Assembly: GCA_964036195.1 (NCBI GenBank)
Contig: OZ038458.1
Span: 23,697,832-23,761,831, forward strand
Length of the DNA stretch: 64,000 nucleotides
From: Sphaerolaimus hirsutus
Taxonomy: Eukaryota; Nematoda; Chromadorea; Monhysterida; Sphaerolaimidae
Direction: 5' to 3'
Shown piece after piece: positions 10,101 to 19,609 of this stretch. The notes beneath the pieces are model-generated. The model was not told the origin of the DNA and did not search any database. It saw only the letters and a list, made by a program, of their open reading frames with translations. A program made the position numbers and the translations under genes. How positions within the stretch are numbered: the first letter of the stretch is position 1; each line of letters begins with the position of its first letter.

Positions 10101-13100
10101 CCCTACAACGAGGTAGGTATTGCTTCCGCACCTTGTTATGTAAAACGCCCTGCAAAATGGCAGACTTCTTTCGCCATTTCCAGGATATTTCACCTGACTT
10201 TACACACTTTGCATCACATTTTACATTTTACAGGACCCCAGCCAATTTGACTCACCAAAATTGCCCACAGTAATCGAAGTAAAGTCTAGCTGGTCGGCGA
10301 GCACGGTGGACTGTGCCAGGCTGCGCTGCAAGTCGGCTGCGAGCTGGGCGTCCTTGGGGCGCTGCCCCGCCGCCACGTGCACCACCCCGTGCACCACCAC
10401 GCTGCCCGGGCTGGGGGGGTGTTTGGGGGTGGGGGTAATTGGGGCGCTTTTTTGGCGTTTTTCGCTAGGCTATCTATCTCTATTTAATAGTGTCAATTTC
10501 CGTTTTCCGGAGGAAAATTTTTAAACTTTCCGTTTTCCGGCTGCTGAGAATTTTTACCCTTACCGTTTTCAGAAAAATAATTTTTTTGACACCATACTAA
10601 TATTTACTCTTGTGGCATTACGCGTGGTTAGCGCTGGAAGCGTGCCAACAATATTTAACGTATGCGATTTGCATAAAAGGTTCAAAAAAAATTACGCCTG
10701 TTATATTTACCGTTATACGTTAATGTATTTTTATGTTCACAGCAATGAATGTTTCATCTTTTTACAAAAATCGCATACCGTATTTACTCGAATAATTCCC
10801 CCGGGGAATTATTTTTTCGTCAGACATTTTTGAGGGGGAATTATTCAAGTGGGGGGATTATTATTTCATCACAATTTTTAAGCATGTTTTTATCACATTA
10901 CATAACCATGTATGCCCTGTTTCCATTGGTAGTTCACATAACATTGCATCTTTGCACTCCGATGTACTGCATTTCCATTCCATGAATCAAAGTACACACA
11001 GATCTTTTGCATGCTTTGATTTCATGGATTGTGTTTTGTTAAAAGAATGTGCATTATCTACCTTCCGTCATGGGGGGGGGGAATTATTTTTTCCTCACTC
11101 ATCTAACAGGGGGGGAATAATTGGAGGGGGGAATTTTTCAAGTGGAGGGAATTATTCGAGTAAATACGGTAGTTATATAAGGTATCATTGGCAAGCTTCC
11201 AACGTGATACATAAATACGTGCGAGTATCACGTACCCAGTATACTCCAGTTACTTTACACCTTGCACGCGTGGTTCCCACTGGATGTGTGCCAACCATGG
11301 TTTACGCATGCGAGTTTCATAAAAAGATGACAAAATTTATTGTTGTTTTAATGTTATTCATAAACATATTCACATCGATGAATTTTTTTATCTTTTTACG
11401 GAAATCGCATGATTTAATAATCATTGGCACACTTCCAGCACGAGACATAAATCAGTGCGATGGCAGGGTATCATGTACGCCGAGTATACACTAGCACATG
11501 AAAAACATACCGGAATTCAATAATATCCACTGCCCTGAAATTGTTCTTCAATGCAGCCCGGAATGACTTGACCAGCTGAAAACACAAAATATTTTAATTC
11601 CCACAAAACCCCCCTGAAAAACACCTCCAAAAAGGCACTCACAGGCGGTCTAATCTCCTCACTGAGCATCTGGAACTGATTGGTGCCCCCCTTACCGTAA
11701 TCATCCATCCATCTTCTATTCAAACGCATTGAGAATGTGACCTGGTCCCATGGTGCCTCTGTTGTGGTGCTTTGAGTGGTTGTGGTTGTGGTTGTGGTGC
11801 TCGGTGCCGTTGTTGTGGTGCTTGGTGCCGTTGTTGTGGTGCTTGGTGCCGTTGTTGTGGTGCTTGGTGCCGTTGTTGTGGTGCTCGGTGCCGTGGTTGT
11901 GGTGCTTGGACTGGTGCTTGTTAGTGTCCGCGTGATGCTGGATGGAGTTTACGGGGTGTTTTTTTGTGAATTTGGATGTTTTGCTGGTGTATTTCGTTAG
12001 GCTAATTGATGACTGTTTCATAACGCCAACTTTCACTTCTGACTTCTACATTTCTTTTGTTTTTAGTGTTTTTCCCCACTTTTTAATTGTTTGTTTTTAC
12101 TTCTCAACTTGTGAAAAATTGCCACCTGGGTACCATTTCATTTTGAGTATAACTCATATAACTCTTACACTTTTTAATACACTTAGCACAACCAAATATC
12201 TTACCCAGTGATGAACCGATAGACTGAAGTAGTGCTAGAACTTCTTTCTGTGACCATTTGCATGGTTGTGGCTTCACTTGTTTCTGTTTGTAACTGAACA
12301 AACCCTGTTGTTGTGGTGTTTGGTGCCGCTGTTGTATTCATTCTTGTTGTGTTTGGTGCCATTGTGGTATCTATTCTTGTGGTATTTGGTGCCATTGTGG
12401 TTTTTATTCTTGTGATGTTTGTTGCCACTGTGGTGTTCATTCTCGTAGTTTTGGTGTCTTCTGTTTCAGCCATTTCAGTGGATGTTTGAGTCACTATGCC
12501 ACCCAGTGTCAATGTGAAATGATTTTCTGGAATGTAACTGACATTTGTTGTATTTGTAAATGCTGTCAATTCTGACACTGTGGTGAATGTGTTTGTTGAC
12601 TGATTTGATGTAGTCACTGGGGTCTGAAAATCATTGAAAATTTACATTGGTTTGGTAAAATGTCTAAAATGTACTCACTTCAGTTGATGTTGTAGTCAAT
12701 GCTGCCAATGTTCTGACAAATAAAGATGTTGTATTTGTCACATTTACAGTTGACAGCTGTGGCACTGATGTTGTATTTACAATAGCTGTAAATGTAACTG
12801 CACTGGTATTCTCTAATGGCACTGGTTCACTGGTGACACTCAATACTTGTGGCGGTGTGGTCTCATTTTTTACATGAATAGTTTCTGCACTCTGATTGTC
12901 ACTGACATTGGAATAAAAGGTTGGGTCAAATGCCCCCTGCACAGGCACAGGAATAGCCCTGAGAAATGGGTCAAATACACTTGCTGTAGCGGTGTCCAGT
13001 GTTAGTGGTGTCAATGTTTTATTCTGCCTTTGATATGGTTGATTTAGGTTTGTCGGCTCAGTGATATTGCTGACAATTGGCAGAATACTGTTTGATGTAT

Positions 13101-14627
13101 TTGACTGAGTTTGTTGGACATCAGTGGATTCTGTGTGATGGTTTGCAATGGTGAGTGGTATAAACTTGGTGGTGCTATTTATAGATAAGAACTGTATATT
13201 CTTGAATAAGTTAACAAAAATGGTAAAATAAATAAGTATAATGAAGGAATATTACCTGAATGGCATAGATGACTAAGTTTTTATACAGATACATAAATAG
13301 TAAATGCAATGGTTTAACACTTAGGTATCTGGTTTGGTTTATGTTGTAGGTGTATATTTGTGGTCTTATTCAAGAATATATTGCTTACCAAACCTGCACT
13401 GCTACTTTCTGTCACAGCTGTTTCGTTGGTCACATCAACTGTGACTGTCACATTTTTAGATCCATTCCCCATATCATTTACTGTGACATTGGTCACATTC
13501 TCCAATGAAGCATTTGTTTCATTTCCAGCCATTGTTGGAGCCATTTTGCTGACAACTGATTTTTCAGTGGTATTAATAATTTCCACTTTTGTTTGTTCTG
13601 TATCAGCAATTCTCAGTACGAATTCTGTAGTTCCAATATTTTGGGTCGCATTTTGATTTGGCAAAATTGTTGTAGTATTTGGATAATTTGAAAAGGTTCC
13701 ATTTGAAATCCATGGTACAGTCTGTGTCTGAATCAATGATACACCAGCTGTTGTTTCATTTTCTCCAGAAAATTCCTTACTGTCTCCATTGAAAAGCACA
13801 TTTCTCATGCCATTTTCCAGTCTGGGTGTAGTTTCACTCATATTTTCCCTTGAATCATCAAATATTGGCAGTGGCCTTTGTCTCTGTGATGTATTATTAA
13901 CATCTTGCATAGTTTCATTTGCTGTCATTTGAGAAGTTTGCTGCACTTCTGTTGGCAAAATATCATCTATTGGAGCTGGATAAAATGATGAGTTTCTCTG
14001 ATTTGGCAATGTTTCCAGATTTGGCTTAGTTCCATTGGCATTTTGCCCAGTTTTGTTAAATTTTTCTTGTGAATCATTATGTGCACTGATTGGCAGACTG
14101 CCAACGGGTGCGAGGTATAGTGATGCATTTCTCGGTTGATCACCCTGCAAATAAGGTTGCAAAATTTACACACCTCATATAAATACAATTTCAAAAAACT
14201 AGGGAAAAACCTGTCATAAAATTAAAATATATCCCTTAAATTAAAATTAAATTTGATCCCTGCTCATACCTCACTACTTTTCCAGTACAACAATCCAAAA
14301 ATGAACAAAAATCCATTTAAAAAATCACCTGCATTCTCTCTTCCGAACTGTCACCCGAGCCCTCCTCAATTTCCTCACCACCAACGTCATTAAAAGCGTT
14401 CGAAAATGGGCCCAAACTGGGCTCATTATCTCCATTCTTGGCACTTTGCCCAGTTGGCTTTATGGCCTCATACTGCGCGTCCACCTTGACCGTATCGGTG
14501 GTGCTGTCAGAGTTGATGCCGGGGTTGTTCAGGGGCCCGAACATGTCATTCACTGGGACTGGAATGGCGCCGGTGAAACGGGGGTCGGGTGTTTGTTGTT
14601 GGCATAGTGCCAAGGGGAGAAACAAGA
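7101..14627 (-). CDS. Transmembrane mucin-like protein with SEA domain (10 exons; start exon uncertain)
   Basis: This is a cell-surface mucin. Exons from the 5' end: 14627-14329, 14144-13389, 13191-12679, 12623-12205, 11937-11643, 11575-11511, 10410-10256, 9938-9784, 9051-8860, 7157-7101. All phases agree, giving about 967 residues. In order: the end of a signal peptide (LFLPLALCQQQ), a long ectodomain rich in N-x-T/S sequons and Thr, a TTTAPST tandem repeat, then a SEA domain starting WDQVTFSMRLNRRW. The SEA domain includes LVKSFRAALKNNF and the self-cleavage motif GSVVV. After it come a Gly/Ser stalk, a transmembrane helix (YLIGIAIALVLLAVCVLIAA), a basic KRARQRLR stop-transfer and a tail of about 80 residues. 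SEA domains of this kind cleave between G and S, and the halves stay associated. I do not recognise a named orthologue. ATTAAA on the minus strand at 7,020-7,015 may be the poly(A) signal. An in-phase start exon may lie at 25,533. Confidence 0.88.
7194..7578. mobile_element. MITE, TACCGTATTACCTCGAA family
   Basis: Termini taccgtattacctcgaaata and an inverted ttcgaggtaatacggta. Inside are poly-G blocks next to gggggtatt/gaaataataaac-type motifs. It lies in the last intron of the mucin gene. Further copies are at 10,776, 14,790, 19,208, 25,797 and 54,397. Confidence 0.75.
7590..8630. other. Mucin last intron, no gene seen
   Basis: AT-rich DNA with fragments of 'catgtaaaatg' repeats (7,598-7,710) and short C runs. 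No exon could be defended on either strand. It lies within the mucin intron between 8,860 and 7,157. Confidence 0.5.
8635..8838. repeat. Palindromic MITE (GTCAACTGGTTT type) beside mucin tail exon
   Basis: Starts ttgggtgtcaactggttt, ends aaccagttggcccagttgac followed by ctagtgtgtgtaaggcc. The inverted halves contain cagattttagttgacggg and its complement. It stops about 20 bases from the exon at 8,860. Confidence 0.6.
8860..9051 (-). CDS. Mucin exon: cytoplasmic tail
   Basis: Acceptor aattcacag. It begins FGQKRARQRLREDDYIFDHE, a basic stop-transfer followed by an acidic/Tyr stretch. It continues through a Gly/Ser segment to GGGAMVPYDPFKQ. 64 codons, ending in phase 0 at gtgggt. Tyr in DDYIF and VPYDPF could be signalling or sorting sites; that is inference only. 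Confidence 0.8.
9105..9285. repeat. Degraded CTAGTTTTCAC-family MITE
   Basis: Inverted core 'ctccgtcaactagttgacgga', with flanks similar to the element at 6,407 and an end ctaagtgtgtagggtc. It lies in the mucin intron. Confidence 0.5.
9784..9938 (-). CDS. Mucin exon: stalk and transmembrane helix
   Basis: Acceptor cttcctccag. Two bases complete Val from the previous exon. It encodes VATASPAAATAGESKPGGGD, a Gly/Ser linker, then YLIGIAIALVLLAVCVLIAA followed by LVM: a clear membrane span of about 22 residues. The only phase-compatible donor is gtcggt, which also serves two Raf exons here. Confidence 0.85.
10256..10410 (-). CDS. Mucin exon: SEA domain second half with GSVVV
   Basis: Acceptor acccccccag. 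It opens with PGSVVVHGVVHVAAGQ, the canonical SEA G-SVVV autoproteolysis motif, directly after the exon border. It continues ADLQRSLAQSTVLADQLDFT and ends SITVGNF in phase 1 before gtgagt. Strongly GC-rich. Confidence 0.9.
10776..11171. mobile_element. MITE, TACCGTATTTACTCGAATAA family
   Basis: Termini taccgtatttactcgaataa and an inverted ttattcgagtaaatacggta, with poly-C/poly-G subterminal blocks. It lies in the intron that splits the SEA domain. Confidence 0.75.
11511..11575 (-). CDS. Mucin exon: SEA domain middle
   Basis: Acceptor tgtgttttcag. It encodes LVKSFRAALKNNFRAVDIIE then FR, typical of the SEA segment before the cleavage loop. 65 bases, ending in phase 2 at gtatgt; the next exon completes Arg and gives FRPGSVVV. 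Confidence 0.88.
11643..11937 (-). CDS. Mucin exon: TTTAPST repeat and SEA start
   Basis: An in-frame stop just upstream forces the start at the ccatccag acceptor. The phase matches the previous exon. It reads TRTLTSTSPS, then repeated TTTAPST and poly-Thr, then TEAPWDQVTFSMRLNRRWMD through LSEEIRPP. This is a mucin tandem repeat joined to the first strand and helix of a SEA domain. Ends at gtgagt. Confidence 0.87.
11794..11910. repeat. 21-bp coding tandem repeat (TTTAPST)
   Basis: On the plus strand the unit is gttgttgtggtgcttggtgcc, repeated about five times with few changes. On the minus strand it encodes Thr-Thr-Thr-Ala-Pro-Ser-Thr, a typical O-glycosylation repeat. The opposite strand and the His-rich frame are open only because the repeat lacks stops. 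Confidence 0.85.
12205..12623 (-). CDS. Mucin exon: Thr/Asn-rich ectodomain
   Basis: Acceptor cattgattttcag. It reads TPVTTSNQSTNTFTTVSELT and later repeats of MNTTVATNITRIKTTMAPN, an approximately 10-residue degenerate unit (TTMAPNTTRI). Many N-x-T sequons. Ends in phase 2 before gtaaga. Confidence 0.85.
12679..13191 (-). CDS. Mucin exon: ectodomain with second AIPVPV module
   Basis: Acceptor aatatacag, 171 codons, donor gtgagt. It begins FLSINSTTKFIPLTIANHHT. It contains DPFLRAIPVPVQGAFDPTF, a clear relative of a segment in the first ectodomain exon (DPRFTGAIPVPVNDMFGP). Dense N-glycosylation sequons. Confidence 0.87.
13389..14144 (-). CDS. Mucin exon: large N-glycan-rich ectodomain
   Basis: Acceptor ttatttgcag, 252 codons, donor gtaagc. 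It opens GDQPRNASLYLAPVGSLPIS and has degenerate modules (ASLYLAPVGSLP.., SSFYPAPIDDILP..). There are roughly twenty N-x-S/T sequons and very few Cys. The frame stays open past the donor, but the strong gtaagc and the phase of the next exon place the end here. Confidence 0.87.
14329..14627 (-). CDS. Mucin exon: signal peptide end and first AIPVPV module
   Basis: Acceptor cctacgcag. The first two bases need a one-base donor exon, and then it reads LFLPLALCQQQTPDPRFTGA, the hydrophobic end of a signal peptide followed by the mature start. It continues IPVPVNDMFGP and an acidic GGEEIEEGSGDSSEE end. There is no ATG before the hydrophobic core, so the start codon is in an upstream exon. Confidence 0.85.
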
Positions 14628-14789
14628 CTGCGTAGGGGGGTTGTTTGGGTTTTAAATTTTTGATTTTTTCAGGTTACTGTGTGTAATTTTTACATTTATA
14701 CTTGTGAATCGTTGTTCCTGCTTGTCAATTTCAATCATATATGACCTTGAACGTGTTGTTTAAATTGTTTTTACCCTTGGCATTTGAAT

Positions 14790-15231
14790 TACCGTATTAC
14801 CTCGAATTAACCCCCCCCCCCCCTTGAATTAACCCCCCCCTCGAAATACCCCCCCTAAATTTCGGCTGAGGAAATAATAAACCCCCCCCCCCTCGAAATA
14901 CCCCCCCTAAAATTGAGTGTAACGTGAACGATCATGACAAATACCGCAGTTTGTGATCTGTACAATGCAGAACACACGTTAAAACTGATGGTTAAGTGAC
15001 GTGAGGGAAGGGTTTTTGTGTATATATACAGTTATATATGCCTATAAACACATATACATCTATGTAATTGTTCGATTTTTCTACGTCTGCGTATGGGAAA
15101 TTTCCGAAAATTTCTGGCGAAATAATAGACCCCCCCCCTCGAATAAACCCCCCCCCCCTCGAATTATCCCCCCTTCAAATTTTGCTGGCGAAATAATAAA
15201 CCCCCTGGGGGTATTTCGAGGTAATACGGTA
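14790..15231. mobile_element. MITE, TACCGTATTACCTCGAA family
   Basis: Termini taccgtattacctcgaatta and an inverted tttcgaggtaatacggta. Poly-C blocks are inside each arm, with a unique central part of about 200 bp. Confidence 0.75.
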
Positions 15232-15272
15232 GGTAAATGACCTTTTTAATTCCCGCTTTGTTTAGTACTAGG

Positions 15273-15514
15273 CTGGGGCCAGTTCCGCAAAATGAGAAAT
15301 GAGAAGGGAAATGGCAAAAACGAAGTAAAAGCGCAAAGGCGAAGTGAAATGGCAAGTGAATTGAGAAGAAAATTGGCGAAAACGAAAGGAAATTACTTCT
15401 TCTTTTTTTTACTTCACTTGTGCCAATTTACTTGACATTTCACTTCGCCTTTGCGCTTTTACTTCGTTTTTGCCATTTCACTTCTCACTTCTCATTTTGC
15501 GGAACTGGCACCAG
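15273..15514. mobile_element. Hairpin MITE (CTGGGGCCAGTTCCGC family)
   Basis: Left arm ctggggccagttccgcaaaa, right arm ttttgcggaactggcaccag. The two arms of about 110 bp are near-complete complements (aaaacgaagtaaaagcgcaa against ttgcgcttttacttcgtttt). Confidence 0.75.
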
Positions 15515-15519
15515 GTATA

Positions 15520-16190
15520 TTTAATATTTAGGCACTAAATTTATAAATGCCATCTTCTACTGCTGGCTTGAAAACTGTCGTATTGAGCTGCACATTTAGC
15601 TATCTTGAGGGTGTTGAAAGTAGGCAGCTGAGACGTAAATTTCATAAAATGCAACAGAAACTATCATCAGCGATGTAAACTGGCGCAAAATATGTTGTTG
15701 ATTTTTTTGCGAAAATTGAATTTAGAATTTTGTGATAATTCTCTGAGAATTATAAATATATACCTACCTAATTATAATTATTTGCATAAATCAAAAGTTT
15801 CAGAAATGTTTCAACCAACAAAAATTTGCTTTGTTTTCGTTTTGTTGTACCCCCAGTCCATCGATGTACCTAATTTAATGCTGGTGGTTGAAAACATAAA
15901 CATTTTGGAAATAGCAATGACCGAAAATAATAAATTTGAAAAACTTTATCTTACTTTTCCTCATCTTGCCATCCCCAACTATCACCCGTCACTCAGTTTG
16001 ACCCCCAAATGCCTAAATATTCATGTAAATCATGTTTACTTGTCACCCAGCTTCAATGGAAATACATGATCCATGGCACCAAGTTCAATAAAAACGTAAG
16101 GCGCAAGTAAGGTGCCCTTGTCGCTATCGCGCACAATTTCATGTGTTTACTCGCGTGTCAATGAAGCACCTTAGGCGCCACACACCAAGG
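15520..16190. other. No gene seen
   Basis: AT-rich DNA. A 125-codon open frame at 15,692-16,069 has no recognisable domain and AT-driven composition; I treat it as chance. If the mucin starts at 25.5 kb, this is its first intron. Confidence 0.5.
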
Positions 16191-16294
16191 ATGTCAACTG
16201 GTTTAAGTGTCAACTCGATTTTATTCAATCTAAGCCGCAGGAGAACTTTCATCAGGTGTCATCAGATGTAAACTGGACCAACTGGTTTTCATTA

Positions 16295-16763
16295 GGCGGC
16301 GTTTACACGGATTCGTTGTGACGACAAAAAATGCAATTTTTATAACTGTTCTTGTGGAATCAACGTGAAATATATTACATGTGAGATACCTTAATTGATG
16401 GTGATTGTGCCAGCTTCACTGCCTGGGGCATACATCAAATTCCATAATTTCCCTAATCACGCACACTAGATCACACTTTTTTCATGTTGTCGTCGGTTTG
16501 TCGGAGGGTTTGTTCTACGCGGCCTCGCTAGCGAAACCGCGTAGAACAAACCCTCCGACAAACTGACGACAACAAGAAAAATACATTATCTGCTGTGCAT
16601 TATTGCGTAATGTATAAAAATTAATTATTGTTCCATGTAATTGGGTCGATCAAATAATGATAAATTGGGCCGTCCGATCTATCTACTCATTGGGTTTCAC
16701 CCAAAAACATGGTTGACAAAATCACAATTTTTGTCGTCACAAAGAATCCGTGTAAACACCGCC
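16295..16763. mobile_element. Long palindromic MITE, TTA target site (PIF/Harbinger-like)
   Basis: Starts ggcggcgtttacacggattc and ends with its inverted copy gaatccgtgtaaacaccgcc. It is flanked by tta on both sides (16,292-16,294 and 16,764-16,766). The centre is a second inverted pair around ctacgcggcctcgctagcg. The TTA duplication and GC-rich ends resemble PIF/Harbinger MITEs. Confidence 0.8.
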
Positions 16764-16766
16764 TTA

Positions 16767-17220
16767 AGCGGCGTTTACACTGACACGTGTGACGACAAAA
16801 ACTTTTTGGGCTTTCAACTTTCTTTATGTCACGAAAATTGAATAATTGTTGTGTAAGACACCTAGATCTCGATCACTCTTTCTGCCTAGGACAAACATAA
16901 ATTATTATATATGACGTTATCATACACAATAAAACGAAACAAAATTTTTGTCGTCACAGGTTGTCGGTTCGAGTTGTTCCCGAAAGCCTCGTTAACGAGG
17001 CTCCCGGGAACAACTCGAACCGACAACTTGTGACGACAAATTTTCTTGTTTGTTTTATTGTGTATGATCACGTCATATATAAAAATTTATGTTTGTCCTA
17101 GGCAAAAAGAGTGATCGAGATCTAGGTATCTGACACAACAAATATTCAATTTTCGTCACATAACGAAAGTTGAAAGCCCAAAAAAATTTTGTCGTCACAC
17201 GTGCCAGTGTAAACGCAGCT
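16767..17220. mobile_element. Second long palindromic MITE abutting the first
   Basis: Starts agcggcgtttacactgacac and ends gtgccagtgtaaacgcagct, with tta on both sides; the left tta is shared with the preceding element. The centre is a palindrome around gcctcgttaacgaggc. Same family as 16,295 but a distinct subfamily. Confidence 0.8.
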
Positions 17221-17224
17221 TTAA

Positions 17225-18640
17225 GATTTTAGTTGATGGGTTGCAAAACCATGTTCAAATGCACATGGCAATATTGATTCCTTTTTGCTCATTTTCTTTT
17301 TTATCGACATTGCCGCATATGCACTGAAAATTGTGCCGCGACCTAAATTGAACTAAAATCCAGGTAATACCGAAACCAGTTAACACGACCAAAACCAGTT
17401 GACATCCAGTGTGCATGTGTAGCGCCTTACATTCAAATTGGATCTGGCCCCAGGCGCAGTGCAGATGCAGCTATGTATGATCCATGCATGCATTATCGAA
17501 TCAATTTTGCATGTGCAAGCCATTTAAATTTGCAATTTATGAAATTCTGTGCAGATTCGAGCGGTTCCTTCCTGTTTGTTCACTCGTGAAGTGTACTAAG
17601 AACTATAAATATTTACAGTGAATTTACCTAGGTGTAATTAATGTGAATAAATGCCATCTGTTGCAAATGTTTCAGAAGTTTAAGATGGGACAAATAAGGG
17701 TTTACAATAAATATTGGAAATGAGGAACAAAATTTTATAAATGTATACATACGCATTGACAATGTCTTTATAATTGTATTTGTTTTGTAATAGTTTTGTA
17801 CACATTTATGTTTTTTTTCCCCAAGGGAAGGATGATATTTACCAATGTTGATAGACTGAAAATGCCCCATTATTTTCCTTATTATAAGACATTAATTATT
17901 GAGGTTAATGAACAACTGTACCTTAAACCCAATTTATATGGTTGATCAAAGTAAAAAGGAGAATATTTGGCGCCATAAAGCAATGGCTTTAAGTGTCAAC
18001 TGACCGCACAACGGGCAGTTTGCACACAGGATTCTTTAAACATTTTAAATAAAACATTTCACCTTTAAACCCAGTATACCTAATTAAAATAGGAATAATG
18101 TTTTGGGGGAAGGATTTCAGGAGGAAATAATTTGAATGGATTGGTTAAAACGAGCAACCTGCCTATAGTTACATTGGAGCCTAATCAAATATACGGTATT
18201 TTCTCGAGCAACCCCCCGTGAATTGACCACCCCCCTCAAAATACCCCCCACCCTTTGGAATACGTCCTTGGGTAACGCCTATGTAAAGTTTGTGTCCATC
18301 TGTTTACATAAACATGGTAGTTATTTACCTAAATGATATTTTACACGAGTGCATTCTGATCAGGAAAAATCACACAACACTAATAACTTCCATAATTTTT
18401 TCCCACAATTCGACAAACCAATTGTCTAGGATATTTCGCTTCTGTCCCAAGGGTAATTTATGTATATTTCGTTTGCTACAAATACATATTTAAAATACCT
18501 AGGTATTTACGTTGGCACTATTAATGAGACGCGGGCGTAAATTCCCTGTCTAGATTTGTGTGCAAACAGTTGCGAAATGATCGCTTCCGTCATTTGTCAT
18601 TTGTCATTTGTCACTTTGACTGTTGCAGTGTATACATCAT
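17225..18640. other. No gene seen
   Basis: Begins with the right half of an older MITE interrupted by the two palindromes above (left part near 16,195, right end accagttgacatccagtgtg near 17,400). After that it is AT-rich unique DNA with one C-run fragment at 18,200-18,260. Confidence 0.5.
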
Positions 18641-18645
18641 TTGCA

Positions 18646-18831
18646 TACCGTATTTCTTCTAATAGAACGCCACACCTCCAATAGAAAAGCGCCAGCAATA
18701 GAACGGCAGGTTTTGGCACATTTTTTCAACCACAGAAAATAGAACGGCGCCTCCAATATACCGACAGGTAAGAGTTGACGAAAAAATAGAACGGCACCGT
18801 TCTATTAGATGAAATACGGTATTTACTACGT
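18646..18831. mobile_element. MITE, TACCGTATTTCTTCTAATAG subfamily
   Basis: Termini taccgtatttcttctaatag and an inverted ctattagatgaaatacggta. The interior has tagaacggc motifs. A related element is at 50,945. Confidence 0.75.
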
Positions 18832-19207
18832 CTCTCACAGTGACATCTGTCAACAAAATGTGCTTATTCATCCTTTAGACATCTTCAGGTGTCCAAATGA
18901 GCATTTAGCGGGGATTCTTTGAAGGGAAACAGTTGTTTCTACTTTTATGGGTGTATTTTATAAGTTTCGAATATGAGTGATTGACCCGTTTCAGTGTTGT
19001 GGGAATGACATAAAAACAAGCGATGTAGTAAACACATTATTGGAAACTTGCCAACTTGGCAATGTTGGATTTTTTGCCCCCCCCCCCATTCAATGTTAGG
19101 TTGCTTTCATGACAATTCTGATTTGATAAATCAAAGAATAAATAAAAAGGCGTATTGCTTTACAATAGAAAAAAACGATAAATACGCAATAACAACGTTC
19201 TCTAACA

Positions 19208-19604
19208 TACCGCATATCCTCGAAATACCCCCCTCAAAATGGCCACTATGAATTTATTAGCCCCCCCTCGAAATACCCCCCAAATTGAGTGTAGATAAAG
19301 AGAACGTTAGTGACATAACCTGCGGTTTGTGATTCGGGCAATGCAAAACACGTTAAAAACAATGAATTGTTACGTTAGAACAGTGTTTATATGTATGCCA
19401 TCTGCATACTTATATAAGTCCATAGACTCTTATATATAGCGGTTATTGTTGCATTTTTCTACGTATGCGTACGTTACACACGACAATTTAGTATTGGAAT
19501 ATACAAAAAATCCTGGCGAAATAATAAGCCCCCTCGAATCCCCCCCCTTAAAATTCTCACTCTGAAACAATCACCCACCGGGGGGTATTTCGAGGAAATA
19601 CGGT
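19208..19604. mobile_element. MITE, TACCGTATTTCCTCGAA family
   Basis: Left end taccgcatatcctcgaaata (slightly changed), right end tatttcgaggaaatacggt. The interior closely matches the copy at 54,397, including the atataagtc..atagtcttata segment. Confidence 0.75.
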
Positions 19605-19609
19605 GAATC

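Noticed and set aside
11750..12000. Val/Leu/Trp-rich plus-strand frames over the same repeat
   Set aside because: They are antisense frames of a coding tandem repeat, open only because the unit lacks stops.
11716..12036. His/Asn-rich minus-strand frame (KHHNNGT repeats)
   Set aside because: It is the shifted frame of the 21-bp TTTAPST repeat. The Thr frame continues into the SEA domain and has matching splice phases.
13360..13656. 98-codon hydrophobic plus-strand frame
   Set aside because: It is antisense to the Thr/Asn-rich mucin exon; Asn and Thr codons read backwards give Val, Ile and Leu.
15692..16069. 125-codon plus-strand frame
   Set aside because: AT-rich, no domain; Asn/Ile/Leu content as expected from base composition.
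16930..17040. ggttcgagttgttcccg, like a tRNA T-loop, or a terminator hairpin
   Set aside because: It is the central palindrome of a MITE; both strands show the same motif by symmetry.
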